From contig NZ_BPQV01000008.1 in NCBI RefSeq assembly GCF_022179465.1, positions 186,001-250,000 on the forward strand: DNA of 64,000 nt, read 5' to 3'. Shown here one piece after another: positions 48,803-57,903 of this stretch. Every line of letters begins with the position of its first letter. The first letter of the stretch is position 1. This DNA is from Methylobacterium organophilum. Its GTDB lineage: Bacteria > Pseudomonadota > Alphaproteobacteria > Rhizobiales > Beijerinckiaceae. Made by a program: the position numbers and the translations under genes. Under the pieces are notes generated by a model. It was not told the DNA's origin. It saw only the letters and a program-made list of their open reading frames with translations, and ran no database searches.

Positions 48803-49391
48803 TGGTGAGCATGCGCTCGGCGGAGGTGCCGGGCGGGAAGAAGCCGAGATAGCCGCCCGCGCGGTCCATCAGGTAGATGAAGGCGGAATGGTCGATGGCG
48901 TCCTCGCCGCCCGGCCGCGCCACCCGCTCGTAGAACACCTTGTAGGCCTCCGCCGCCTGCCGGATCGCCGCCGCGCTCCCCGTCAGGCCGATCAGGCGGG
49001 GATGGAAGCTCGGCAGGTACTCCGCGAGATGGGCGGGCGTGTCGCGCGCGGGGTCGAGGGTGACGAAGACCGGCTGGATCGCCTCCGCCGCGTCGCCGAG
49101 CAGGGTCAGAGCACGGGCGATCTCCATGAGATCGGTCGGGCACACGTCGGGGCAGCCGGTGTAACCGAAATAGACGATCCGCAGCTTGCCGCGGAAATCG
49201 GCCTCCGTGCGCGGGCGCCCGTCCTGGTCGACGAGGGCGAAGGGCCCGCCGACCGGCTCCCGGTTCCACATCAGCACGTCCATCAGCTCCGCCGCCGAGC
49301 GACGCGGCGCCTCCTCGGCCCGGGCCGGAAGGGCCGGCGCACCGCAGAGCGGGCCGAGCAGGAGGAGCGCCCGGAGCCCGGCCCTACGCAC
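48774..49391 (-). CDS. SCO1/SenC family copper-chaperone-like protein
   Basis: A 205-residue thioredoxin-fold protein with a signal peptide (1-25). The SCO metal site is complete: CPDVC (Cys80, Cys84) and a distal His168 in DHSAF. These proteins deliver copper to cytochrome oxidase CuA or act as thiol reductases. The GTG at 49391 overlaps the stop of the metallo-beta-lactamase gene by eight bases, so the two are coupled. No oxidase genes are nearby, so the target is uncertain. The 3' end overlaps the DUF3604 gene. Confidence 0.9.
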   Translation of the reverse strand: MRRAGLRALLLLGPLCGAPALPARAEEAPRRSAAELMDVLMWNREPVGGPFALVDQDGRPRTEADFRGKLRIVYFGYTGCPDVCPTDLMEIARALTLLGDAAEAIQPVFVTLDPARDTPAHLAEYLPSFHPRLIGLTGSAAAIRQAAEAYKVFYERVARPGGEDAIDHSAFIYLMDRAGGYLGFFPPGTSAERMLTIIRPHLGKG

Positions 49392-50502
49392 CGAAGGTCA
49401 GCCGGCTGCCCGTGGTCGGCACGATGACGTGGTCGGGCAATTGCGCCTGCGCTTCGAGGGCGAAGTTCAGGCCGCTGCAATGCATCGGGATGACGACGTC
49501 GGGTTGGAGCTTGGCGATCTCGGCGACGACTTGGCTCAGATACTCCTTCGGCGCCGGGCCGAGATGGAAGCCGCCGACGATGGCGTGGACCTTCTCGATG
49601 CCGGACACCGCCTGCGCCTGCCGCACCGAATTGACGATGCCGACATGGCCGCAGGAGCTGATCACCACCAGGCCCTTGCCGCGGACGTTGAAGCAGGTCG
49701 CGTGCTCGTGGACATGCTCGTCGGGGATGATCGTCCCCTGGAGCTCCGCCGGCGCATAGTGGCTCGCGTCGCAGCCGAGCCCGTCCTTGATGCCGCGCTC
49801 GACGAAGGTGTTGGGCAGGATGCGCTCGATCGAGGCGCGCTTGATGGGGCCCGTGGTGAAGGCGTGGCCGGCCACCACCGTCGGCGTCTCGCACAGCACG
49901 GTCGCGATCCTCTGCGCGGCGAGTTCGCGCCGGTCGAGCTGACCGAAATCCGTGAACTGGCCCTGCACGCCGCTGGGGCTGAGGCGGTGGCAGAAATTGT
50001 CCTCGCCGCCGGCATAGAGCTTCAGGTCGGGCGCGAGGCGGCTGCGGTATCTGTCGAGAAATCCGGTCAGGCCGCCGTAATGATCGTGATGGCCGTGGCT
50101 GACGATCAGCGCATCGACCCGGGTCGGGTCGACCTTCAGGATCTCGATATTGTTGAGCAGCGCCTCGGGGCTGTAGCCGAAATCGAGGAGGATGGTGCGG
50201 GCCTCGTCGCCGGCCTTCGATTCCGCGAAGAGCGAGAGGCCCCACTGGTTGTGCAGCACCTTGCGGTAGTCGCTGCCGCGCCCGCTGCCCGGCGGCTGAT
50301 GGAACACGCCCTGCACGGTCGAGGGTTTCAGGAACTGGTCGTGGGCGGAATCGATCAGGACGCGGAGGGAGAGCGTGTCGACGGTCGGCACCGCGATCGG
50401 CCCGGCCCGCGCGATCTCGATGCAGGCGAAGCCGGCCGAGGCGCCGGCGGCGAAGGCCGCCGATGCCTTCAGGAAGCCGCGCCGATCCATGCTCCCGACC
50501 AT
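49384..50502 (-). CDS. Tat-exported metallo-beta-lactamase-fold hydrolase
   Basis: A 372-residue MBL-fold protein with a twin-Arg signal (DRRGFLKASAAFAAGASAG). The metal motif HGHHDH is at His136-His141, and later His include GHVGIVN and MHCSG. The pattern LLDFGYSPEALLNN fits the family related to the archaeal dihydropteroate-synthase-like MBL group. Substrate unknown. The ATG at 50502 follows GAGG; 50490 is possible. It is coupled to the SCO1 gene. The upstream region carries the GAAAGATCT word. Confidence 0.83.
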   Translation of the reverse strand: MVGSMDRRGFLKASAAFAAGASAGFACIEIARAGPIAVPTVDTLSLRVLIDSAHDQFLKPSTVQGVFHQPPGSGRGSDYRKVLHNQWGLSLFAESKAGDEARTILLDFGYSPEALLNNIEILKVDPTRVDALIVSHGHHDHYGGLTGFLDRYRSRLAPDLKLYAGGEDNFCHRLSPSGVQGQFTDFGQLDRRELAAQRIATVLCETPTVVAGHAFTTGPIKRASIERILPNTFVERGIKDGLGCDASHYAPAELQGTIIPDEHVHEHATCFNVRGKGLVVISSCGHVGIVNSVRQAQAVSGIEKVHAIVGGFHLGPAPKEYLSQVVAEIAKLQPDVVIPMHCSGLNFALEAQAQLPDHVIVPTTGSRLTFGA

Positions 50503-51085
50503 CGCGTCAACCTCATCGCATCATGTATGCGATTGATGTATTTGAGATCTTTCAGAATTGTGTCCCTTATTTTTCCAAGAACATAGAAGATTGACCTAGC
50601 CGGCATTTTGGACCGGACCGATCGAAAGTCTCCTGCATGGCGGTGGCCATGCGTCGCTGGAACGCCAGATCCTGGACGGCGATGAGCGCGGGCGGCCGGT
50701 AACCCAGCGACGCGTGAGACCGGATGCGCTTGCCGGTGCTCTGCCAAAGACCGATCACGGTTTGCGCCTCTTACCGCGCGCAAAAGATCGGTTGTCGTAG
50801 GCACCCGCCGCGCAACTGACCGTCGACACTCTCGCCGCGCCCGTCTCCCACGGTGAACCTGGGGCGATGGACGGGATCGGCGCCCCGTCTTGGCGACTCA
50901 GCGGCAGCCCGGTGACGCGGCAAGATCCGTAGCGTCCCTGTCCGGCCGCCGGGGCGATGACGACGCGGCTCCGGATATCCCCGTCGACCGGCACGGTCGG
51001 CACGTAACGCCGCGTGCCGCAGTGCCGGCCGACGATAGGACGGCACGTCGCTGCGTCTGTCCCGTCGGCCGTTGACGCAGCGGGC
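50503..51085. other. Intergenic region with transposase remnant
   Basis: About 580 bases. The part near 50510-50580 is AT-rich and probably holds the promoter of the metallo-beta-lactamase gene. A transposase relic lies at about 50660-50755. A 134-codon minus-strand frame (50755-51159) with a Cys-containing sequence overlaps the end of the lipoprotein gene; it is too uncertain to call. Confidence 0.45.
50660..50755 (-). pseudogene. IS3/IS481-type transposase C-terminal remnant
   Basis: The short frame ends with RSHASLGYRPPALIAVQDLAF, and RSHASLGYRPPA (50687-50722) matches the conserved HSSLGYRPPA end of IS3/IS481 integrase-core transposases. The rest of the transposase and the inverted repeats are missing. 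It marks an old insertion. Confidence 0.55.
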
Positions 51086-51481
51086 TTATCGGGCGCGACA
51101 ATTCGGTCCGGCCCAGGTTCCGCTTTGAACGTCGAGGCCGCCGCCGCTTCCGGCGCCACAGACCGGAAAACTCTTGTCGCCGGATCGCTGCTGGCTCAGG
51201 GCGCGGTAGAGCGCGCGCCGGCGCTCGTCCTCTTGGTTCTGGGCGCTGATGCGGGCCTGCCGTGCCAGTTGCTCGTTCTGCCGAAGGGCGTCTCGTTGCT
51301 GGGACACCCCCATCATGCATTGCGCGAACGCATCCGTCCCGGCCTCGAAGCCGAACCCGACACATTTGTCCTGATCCATGGCCCGCTGCTCCTTGGCCGA
51401 CACGCAGGCGGACAATGTCAGCGCACAGGCCCCAACGAGGACAAGTCCCACGAAGCCGGCGCCGGAACGCCGCGGCCCCAT
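51086..51481 (-). CDS. Small lipoprotein, 131 residues
   Basis: The ATG at 51481 opens a signal peptide with a lipobox (LTLSAC, Cys at about residue 25). The mature part has DQDKCVGFGFEAGTDAFAQC, a Cys-rich conserved motif, then a Gln/Arg-rich helical stretch. It should be anchored to the outer membrane. No function known. Longer starts up to 51733 are not convincing. It is divergent from the outer-membrane barrel gene. Confidence 0.75.
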   Translation of the reverse strand: MGPRRSGAGFVGLVLVGACALTLSACVSAKEQRAMDQDKCVGFGFEAGTDAFAQCMMGVSQQRDALRQNEQLARQARISAQNQEDERRRALYRALSQQRSGDKSFPVCGAGSGGGLDVQSGTWAGPNCRAR

Positions 51482-51848
51482 CTCACCGTTTTCCGAACGG
51501 CGATGGTTGAACGCAATGGGTGACGACATCGGCATCGAGGGTCCCTCATCTACGGCTTGCAGGAACAGCACCGAAGCCCCTGACAAAATCATGAAAAATT
51601 GCGATGAATGATAATTTACGGTGTGTAGGCCGGGGCAAGGTGAGTGCCGCACCCGCGGCGCAGAACCGCCGACCAGACATGGACTTCCGAGACAAGAGCA
51701 GGCGCCTGGGTCGCCGCTCCTCTTGCGTCCCAAAAGATATCCCCAGAATCCCAGGCCGTCGCCCTCAATTGCGACGTTGCCTGGATGCTACAGACTTTCC
51801 GCAGTCGGTCTGACATTCGATCTGTGCTGAAAAAACAGGGCACAGTCG
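51482..51848. promoter_or_regulatory. Divergent promoter region of lipoprotein and OMP genes
   Basis: About 370 bases without a supported gene. It must hold promoters for the leftward lipoprotein and the rightward outer-membrane protein. AT-rich spots lie at 51560-51620 and 51800-51850. No clear operator was identified. Confidence 0.35.
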
Positions 51849-52697
51849 ATGTATAAATACGGTTTTATCTCCGCATCTGCTGCAATCGTTGCTTGCGGAT
51901 CCGCCTTCGCGGCCGATCTGCCGCGTCGCGCTGCTCCGCCGGCGCCGGTCTTCACCCCGGTCCCGGTGTTCACCTGGACGGGGTTCTACCTCGGCGGCAA
52001 TGCCGGCTACGCCTTCACCACCCGTGAGAGCAGCAAGCGGAACGCCGCCTTCCTGATCGACGATTCCGATATCGGCACCGTCGGGGGCACCTTCAGCTTC
52101 AACAACCGCGGCCAGAACGGCTTCACCGGCGGTCTGCAGGTCGGCGCCAACTACCAGTTCACCCCCGGCAGCGGCTTCGTGGTCGGCGTCGAGGCGGACG
52201 CGCAGTATCTCGCCGCCGGTCGCCGCTACTCCGGCGTGCTCGCCGGTCCCGGCACCGTCCTGAACCCGAACACGGTCTTCTTCGATCCGCGGGCCACGGC
52301 GGGCATGGAGTATTTCGGGACCGTGCGCGGCCGCCTCGGCTACGCCTTCGACCGCACCCTCGTCTACGCCACCGGCGGCTATGCCTATGGCGGCGGCAAC
52401 GAGAAGCGCTACTTCGGCTTCACCGACAACGGCCAGATGCGGACCGGCTGGGCCGTGGGCGGCGGCGTCGAATACGCCCTCCCGACCGACTCCTTCCTGA
52501 ACTTCTTCAAGTCCTCCGCCGTGACCCTGAAGGTGGAAGGCCTCTACGTGAACGTCCAGCGCAACCAGGGCACCGCCCTCCTCGCCGTCAACACCGTGAC
52601 GGGCGACCTCTACCTGCGCACCCCCGACCGACGCTCCCTCGGCGACGACTTCGCCGTCGTGCGCGCTGGCGTAAACTACAAGTTCGGAAGCTACTGA
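51849..52697 (+). CDS. Outer-membrane beta-barrel protein (Omp25/RopB-like)
   Basis: A 282-residue porin-like protein. The signal peptide is residues 1-21 (ending AFAADL). The mature start ADLPRRAAPPAPVFTPVPVF (20) and the W-TGFYLGGNAGYAF motif define the alphaproteobacterial Omp25/RopB family, an eight-stranded barrel. Alternating strands end with VRAGVNYKFGSY and a terminal Tyr. It stabilises the outer membrane and may interact with LPS. It is followed by a strong terminator. Confidence 0.93.
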   Translation: MYKYGFISASAAIVACGSAFAADLPRRAAPPAPVFTPVPVFTWTGFYLGGNAGYAFTTRESSKRNAAFLIDDSDIGTVGGTFSFNNRGQNGFTGGLQVGANYQFTPGSGFVVGVEADAQYLAAGRRYSGVLAGPGTVLNPNTVFFDPRATAGMEYFGTVRGRLGYAFDRTLVYATGGYAYGGGNEKRYFGFTDNGQMRTGWAVGGGVEYALPTDSFLNFFKSSAVTLKVEGLYVNVQRNQGTALLAVNTVTGDLYLRTPDRRSLGDDFAVVRAGVNYKFGSY

Positions 52698-52766
52698 GCC
52701 GAACCGGCTCGACAGCCTTCGGCGAAAGCGTCCCCAGCCCCGATCACCTGGCCGCTGAACCGAAAG

Positions 52767-52792
52767 ACGTCCCGGGCTCACGCCCGGGACGT
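52767..52792 (+). terminator. Hairpin terminator after the OMP gene
   Basis: Eleven-base perfect arms (ACGTCCCGGGC at 52767-52777 and GCCCGGGACGT at 52782-52792) with a TCAC loop, followed by TCGTTC. The T-tail is weak, but the stem is very stable. Confidence 0.7.
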
Positions 52793-52852
52793 TCGTTCAT
52801 GTCACGGATCCGCCGAGCATCGGTGCCGATCCGCGAGCGGCTCCGCCGCCGC

Positions 52853-53893
52853 TCACAGATTCTCGATCCAGCTCCGCAGAACGGGCATGCCGGCCCGGCG
52901 GTCGTCGAGCCCCAGATGGTAGCCGCTGGTCTCGCTGGGCATGAAGCCGAAGCGACGCCGGAAGGCCCGCCGGAACGTCTTGTCGTCCGAAAAGCCGACC
53001 GTGTAGGCGAGCTGCGAGATCCGCAGCGGGCGCCCCCCCTCCCCTCGGACGAGGATCCGCATCGCCCGCATGAGGCGACGGTCGCGGATATAGGCGAGGA
53101 CGCCGCCGCTCTCCGTGAAGAGGCGATACAGGGTCGAGCGCGACAGGCCCAGATGCGCTGCGATCATCGCCGGGCCCAGATCGAAATTGTGAAGCTCCCG
53201 CTCGATGAAGCGCCGGACCTTGATGCTCGCTTCGAGCTTCTGGGGAGGCGGGCTCCCGTCGCGTCCGCGCAGATAGGTCCCGCAGAGCTGCGCGATCGCC
53301 CGCGCCGCGGTGGCCGCCTCATGCGGCTGAAGCAGATCGCCACAAGCCACGACATTGGCGAGGAATGCGTGCAGCAGCCGCGCGAACGAGTCGTCGCCAT
53401 GGTCGAAGGCATGGCCGTGCAGGCCATCCAGTCGGCAGCCCTGATCCTCCAGGAGGGCGCGGGGAATGACGAGGTTCGTGGCATCGACGGGATCGGCGAC
53501 GATGCGAACGGGCTGGGCGAGATCGAAGACGACGCATTGCGTCTCCGTGACCAACTCGATCCGGTCGCGGGTCTCGACCCGGCTCTGTCCGCGCCGGTAG
53601 AACTGCAACAGGATGTGATCGAGCCCCTGCCGCTCGATCATCTCGGCCGAGCGCTCCAGGACATGGGCCGGCGCGATCACGTCTCCGACGATGAGTTCGC
53701 CCAGATGGTAGCTGCGCATCCCGATCGGGATCGACAGATCGGTCTCCGGCCCCCAACTGACCGCGAAGACCGGGGCGATGTGCTCACGCCAGGCAAGCCC
53801 CAACGCATCCGGATCGGCCCCTATGGGCGGGTCGAAGCGGTGACAGAGAACGCTCGAACCATCCCCGAATCCGTTCTCGATCGTCCCATTCAT
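52853..53893 (-). CDS. AraC-family transcriptional regulator
   Basis: A 346-residue regulator. The C-terminal third is an AraC/XylS DNA-binding domain with two helix-turn-helix units (MIAAHLGLSRSTLYRLF and LRISQLAYTVGFSDDKTFRRAF) ending in GFMPSETSG. The N-terminal region (about 1-200) resembles the cupin-like sensor of AraC homologues; no ligand can be inferred. The ATG at 53893 is preferred over a TTG at 53941. It is convergent with the OMP gene. Confidence 0.87.
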   Translation of the reverse strand: MNGTIENGFGDGSSVLCHRFDPPIGADPDALGLAWREHIAPVFAVSWGPETDLSIPIGMRSYHLGELIVGDVIAPAHVLERSAEMIERQGLDHILLQFYRRGQSRVETRDRIELVTETQCVVFDLAQPVRIVADPVDATNLVIPRALLEDQGCRLDGLHGHAFDHGDDSFARLLHAFLANVVACGDLLQPHEAATAARAIAQLCGTYLRGRDGSPPPQKLEASIKVRRFIERELHNFDLGPAMIAAHLGLSRSTLYRLFTESGGVLAYIRDRRLMRAMRILVRGEGGRPLRISQLAYTVGFSDDKTFRRAFRRRFGFMPSETSGYHLGLDDRRAGMPVLRSWIENL

Positions 53894-54243
53894 TGTGGAA
53901 GTGTCTACGCCGACGATACTTGCGCGGATGCATAGCACCAAGCTGCGAAGCGATCATCTCCACATAGGAGTACCATCCCCGCGAGCATGAAAATCTGCGC
54001 GCTCGTTGCGTAATTGTTACGCTAACGATTCCAATGACTTTCAAGACCAAAATCGGGGCAGCCCGTCTCAAAATTTCTTCCTGCCGGATGGGAAGGCCGC
54101 GACGCAAACCTGACTTTCGAGACCGCGCTCGTGCCTCGAGCCTGAAAGGGACTCTTGGCGCGATCGGCCTGCCTAGGCTGCACCGGGTGAAGGAGCCGGT
54201 CGCGTTCGGGCGTGAACCGCCCTCCCCTTCGGCGGAGGGCGCT
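53894..54243. other. Intergenic region
   Basis: About 350 bases between the AraC gene and the end of the B12 operon. An AT-rich spot around 53980-54060 may hold the araC promoter. No gene or hairpin could be supported. Confidence 0.35.
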
Positions 54244-55203
54244 CTAACCGGCGCCGTTTTCGTCCTCGTCGGTGTCGGCGGCGCCCTCGATGATCTCCCC
54301 CCGCAGGGAGCGCGCCTGGGCCTCGGCCACGCGCCGCGCGGCCTGCGCGTGGCGGCTCGACACGGGGCTGTCCGGGCCGAGAACGCCACCGCGCTTGACC
54401 GCGAGAAGCTCCGGATCGCCCCAACGGTCGAGCAGGATCTGAAAGGCCGCGTGCCGGGCCGCGTCGAAGGCGATCCGCCGGCCCAGCATGTCCTTGTAGG
54501 TGTGGGCCGGGTGGAGGCCGGCGCAGGGGACGAAGCCCGCGGGGATCGGCGTCGCCGCCGCATGCGTGCGGCCGCTCCGCAGGAGCTTCGGGAGAACGTG
54601 GGTGTGCGGTCCCTCGGGGCTGATGCCGCCAGGGCCCGGGATCGGGGCATAGACCTCGATGCGACCGACCCGGGCGAGGAACACCCGGTGGGGGCTCATC
54701 GCGACGAGCTGGCGTCCGATCGGGTTGGCGGGGTCGAACAGGGGCTGCCCGACGCTCGACCGGAGGCAGGCGATGGCGTGCGCGTCGTTCGTGCGCACAC
54801 AGGCATCGACCGCGAGCAGGTCGAGGCCGAGATCGAACAGGATGGCGTCGCGGTCCTGGAGGCGGGCCGCCTCCCGGTCGGGACCGAGCTCCGTCACCAC
54901 GCGCCGCCGGCTCATGGCGCAGGCCGCCTCCGGCAGGCACAGGGCGATCGCCTGGTTCCAGCCCGACGCGACCGCGGTCTCGTAGGCCACCGGGCGCAGG
55001 CCGGGGCAGGCGGTCAGGGCGATGGCGCCGCGCTCCGTCGCCAGGCCCATGCGGTCGTCCGGCAGGGCCGTCACCGCCTCGTCCGGATCGCGCATGAACT
55101 CGGCGATGGCCCCGAAGCTGCCGAGGCTCCAGGCGGTGCCGGGATCGGCCAGGGCCTCGCGCAGGAGGGCGGTGACCGCCTCAGCCTGGGATGATGGCGT
55201 CAT
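54244..55203 (-). CDS. Uncharacterised protein at the end of the B12 uptake operon, 319 residues
   Basis: Not recognised as a named enzyme family. The N-terminal half is helical (AWSLGSFGAIAEFMRDPDEA, 20), and the middle has three conserved-looking blocks: CAMSRRRVVTELGPDREAAR, FDLGLDLLAVDACVR, and the His-rich GPGGISPEGPHTHVLPKLLR to CAGLHPAHTYKDMLG. The two His/Cys clusters could bind metal or corrinoid; this is inference. No signal peptide or membrane helix, so it is cytoplasmic. Its ATG lies 23 bases inside btuD, so it is translated with the B12 transporter and is probably linked to cobalamin handling. Confidence 0.75.
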   Translation of the reverse strand: MTPSSQAEAVTALLREALADPGTAWSLGSFGAIAEFMRDPDEAVTALPDDRMGLATERGAIALTACPGLRPVAYETAVASGWNQAIALCLPEAACAMSRRRVVTELGPDREAARLQDRDAILFDLGLDLLAVDACVRTNDAHAIACLRSSVGQPLFDPANPIGRQLVAMSPHRVFLARVGRIEVYAPIPGPGGISPEGPHTHVLPKLLRSGRTHAAATPIPAGFVPCAGLHPAHTYKDMLGRRIAFDAARHAAFQILLDRWGDPELLAVKRGGVLGPDSPVSSRHAQAARRVAEAQARSLRGEIIEGAADTDEDENGAG

Positions 55204-56011
55204 CGCTCGTCCCCCTGGTGGCCCCGGACCGCGCCCAGGGCAGGATGTATCGGGTTCCGTCCGCGGCCCGGCCCCGCTCCGCCGTCACGCCGAACACGCG
55301 GGCGAGCAGGGCATCGGTCAGGGCCTCCTCCGGCCGGCCGTCCGCGACGAGCCGGCCGGAGGACAGCACCACGATCCGGTCGCAGAACCGGGCGGCCAGG
55401 GCGAGGTCGTGCAGGACGGCGACCACGCCCGCGCCGTCGCGCGCTGCGGCGCGCAGCAGCGCCATGGCGTCGAGCTGGTGAGCCGGGTCGAGGGCCGTGA
55501 CCGGCTCGTCGACGAGGAGCCACGCGGCCTCGACCGCGAGCGCCCGGGCGAGCAGCGCGCGCATGCGCTCGCCGGAGGACAGGGTCGGCTCGGGCCGACC
55601 GGCGAGGTGCCCGACATCGGTGCGCGCCATGGCCCGCGCGATGGCGGCCTCGTCGGCCTCGGAGAGGGCGGCGAAGGCGCGGCGATGCGGCAGCCGGCCG
55701 AGGGCCACGATCTCGCGCACGCTCATCGGCCACCCGACGCCGGCGCCCTGGAACAGGGCCGCGACGCGGCGGGCGCGTTCGTCGCGGCTCATGCCAGCCA
55801 GCGCCCGACCCTCCAGGGTGACGCGGCCTTCCGCCGGGGCGATCAGCGCCGCCAGGACCCGCAGGAGCGTGGTCTTGCCGGCGCCGTTCGGGCCGACCAG
55901 CCCGACGAATTGCCCGCGCTCCAGGGCGAAATCGATCTCCGACAGGATCGTCCGACCCTCGAGCGTCACCCGGATAGCGTGCGCGGAGAGGCTCGTGACG
56001 GACAGGCTCAT
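55181..56011 (-). CDS. btuD: Cobalamin ABC transporter ATP-binding protein
   Basis: A 276-residue ATPase of the FecE/BtuD class. Marks: Walker A GPNGAGKTT, signature LSSGERMRALLARAL, Walker B LLVDEPVTALD, and the C-terminal switch His (VLHDLALAARF). It energises BtuC. Its ATG overlaps the btuC stop (ATGA), and it overlaps the next gene by 23 bases. Substrate assignment rests on the riboswitch and the TonB receptor. Confidence 0.9.
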   Translation of the reverse strand: MSLSVTSLSAHAIRVTLEGRTILSEIDFALERGQFVGLVGPNGAGKTTLLRVLAALIAPAEGRVTLEGRALAGMSRDERARRVAALFQGAGVGWPMSVREIVALGRLPHRRAFAALSEADEAAIARAMARTDVGHLAGRPEPTLSSGERMRALLARALAVEAAWLLVDEPVTALDPAHQLDAMALLRAAARDGAGVVAVLHDLALAARFCDRIVVLSSGRLVADGRPEEALTDALLARVFGVTAERGRAADGTRYILPWARSGATRGTSDDAIIPG

Positions 56012-57054
56012 GCCCCCCTCCCGCGGTTCCTCAGGAGCAGCCCGATCAGGAAAGGCGCGCCGATCAGGGCCGTCACCACCCCGAGCTTGAGCTCTGGCCG
56101 GGTGGCGAGCAGGCGCACCCCGATATCCGCGGCCAGGACCAGGACGGCCCCGGCGAGCCCGCTCGGCAACAGGCCGGCGCCGGGCCGCGCCCCGACCAAC
56201 GGCCGCATCAGGTGAGGCACGACGAGGCCGACGAAGCCGATGGCGCCGGACACCGCCACCCCGCTGCCCACGGCGAGCGCCGCCCCGGTGACGAGGCGCA
56301 GGCGCACCGAGAGGAGGCCGAAGCCGAGGCTCGCAGCGGTATCCTCGCCGAGGGTGAGGGCGTCGAGGGCGGAGCCGGTGGACAACATCAGGCCCCAGCC
56401 GACCGCCATCAGGGGCAGGCAGAGGAGGACGTGATCCATGCTGCGGTCACCGAGCGAGCCCATCAGCCAGAACACGATCTCCAGGGCGGCATAGGGGTTC
56501 GGCGACAGGTTGAGGGCGAGCGCGGTGAGCGCCCCGGCGAGGCTCGACAGGCCGATTCCGGCCAGGATCAGGCCGAGCGTGCTGCTGCCGCGGGCGGCGA
56601 GGGCGCTCAGGAGAAGGGCCGCGACGGCCGCCCCGGCGATACCGCCGAGGGGCAGGGCGAGGCTCAGGGACGCGGTGAGGCCGCCATAGAACACGATCAC
56701 GGCGCCGAGCGCGGCGGCCGAGGAGATGCCGAGGATGCCGGGATCGGCGAGGGGGTTGCGCAGGTAGCCCTGCATCGCCGCACCGGTCAGGCCGAGGCTG
56801 AACCCGACGAGGCCGCCGAGCAGGGCGCGCGGGATCCGCAGCTCCCACAGCACCAGGGCCGGGAGCGTGGTCCGGCCCGCGACGAGATCCGCGAAGGCGG
56901 CGGTCATGTCGAAGGGCGCGTAGCCGATGGCGATCGAGGCGCAGGTCAGGGCGAGGACGGCGAGGCCGAGGAGAGCGATGACCGCCCGACGGGCACGCGG
57001 CATGCCGAGTCGCGGCGGGGCGGCATGGGCGAGGTTCACGACAGGCGCGTTCAT
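56008..57054 (-). CDS. btuC: Cobalamin ABC transporter permease
   Basis: A 348-residue FecCD/BtuC-type permease with about ten helices. Marks: ELRIPRALLGGLVGFSLGLTGAAMQ (first 20: ELRIPRALLGGLVGFSLGLT), RNPLADPGILGISSAAALGA, GSGVAVSGAIGFVGLVVPH and LVGARPGAGLLPS. The ATG at 57054 overlaps the btuF stop as ATGA. The open frame continues upstream within btuF but is not coding. Confidence 0.92.
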   Translation of the reverse strand: MNAPVVNLAHAAPPRLGMPRARRAVIALLGLAVLALTCASIAIGYAPFDMTAAFADLVAGRTTLPALVLWELRIPRALLGGLVGFSLGLTGAAMQGYLRNPLADPGILGISSAAALGAVIVFYGGLTASLSLALPLGGIAGAAVAALLLSALAARGSSTLGLILAGIGLSSLAGALTALALNLSPNPYAALEIVFWLMGSLGDRSMDHVLLCLPLMAVGWGLMLSTGSALDALTLGEDTAASLGFGLLSVRLRLVTGAALAVGSGVAVSGAIGFVGLVVPHLMRPLVGARPGAGLLPSGLAGAVLVLAADIGVRLLATRPELKLGVVTALIGAPFLIGLLLRNRGRGA

Positions 57055-57896
57055 GGGCGGGCGGCCTGCGCGTTCGCGGCGGCGGCCAGCCGCGCCACGA
57101 CCTCCGCCACCTGGGGGCCGGGGCAGGTCCAGAAGCGGTTCGGGATGGCGACCACCCGCTGCGTGCGTGCGAGGGCCCGGAACACGGGATGCTGCAGGAG
57201 CGCGTCGGCGAGCGAGGGCGCGCCCGTGCCTGTCTCGTCGACCACGATCAGGTCCGCCTTCGCGAGCACGGCCGCTTCGAGGGGGACCTGACCGAAGCGG
57301 TCGCGACCGATCTCGCCCGCCACGTTGACGAGGCCGGCGGCGCGGATGAGCGCGTCGCCGAGGCCGCCGGGCGCGACCGTGAAGGCGTTCGGCCGCATGA
57401 CCAGGGCCCGCAGGGGACGGGTGGCCGGTGGGACGGAGGCGAGCCGGGCATCGAGCGCCGCGACCATCGCCTCGCCCCGCTCGGGATGGCCTACGGCCGC
57501 CGCCACCTGCCGAACCTGCGCACGCACCCCGTCGAGATCGGCCGGCACGCCGAGCTCGAGCACCGGCGCGCCGACGCGCTTGAGCATGGCGACCGTCGCG
57601 CGCGTGGTGAAGGCGCCGGCGATGACGCGGTCGGGCCGGAGGGCGACGACCTCCTCGGTCAGGCCGCGCGCCACCGGCAGCCCGGCGGCCTCGGCCGCCA
57701 CCGTCGAGCCGCGCGGATCGGCGGCCAGAACGGTGACCGCCAGGACCTGCTCGCGGTCGGCCAGCCGCAGGACGAGCTCGTCCGCGCACAGGTTCATCGA
57801 GACCACGCGCAAAGGCGCTGCCGCCGCACCCGCGGCGCGCGCCGCGGGCAGGGCGGCCAGGCAGGCCGCGAGCAGAAGCGCGCTGCGTGACGGCAT
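57051..57896 (-). CDS. btuF: Cobalamin-binding periplasmic protein
   Basis: A 281-residue class III binding protein with a Sec signal (about residues 1-22). The fold matches BtuF: RVVSMNLCADELVLRLADRE near the start, GLTEEVVALRPDRVIAGAF and the C-terminal RFWTCPGPQVAEVVARLA. The ATG at 57896 follows GAGGTGA; the in-frame GTG at 57902 is less likely. It passes B12 to BtuCD. Confidence 0.9.
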   Translation of the reverse strand: MPSRSALLLAACLAALPAARAAGAAAAPLRVVSMNLCADELVLRLADREQVLAVTVLAADPRGSTVAAEAAGLPVARGLTEEVVALRPDRVIAGAFTTRATVAMLKRVGAPVLELGVPADLDGVRAQVRQVAAAVGHPERGEAMVAALDARLASVPPATRPLRALVMRPNAFTVAPGGLGDALIRAAGLVNVAGEIGRDRFGQVPLEAAVLAKADLIVVDETGTGAPSLADALLQHPVFRALARTQRVVAIPNRFWTCPGPQVAEVVARLAAAANAQAARP

Positions 57897-57903
57897 CGTC
57901 ACC

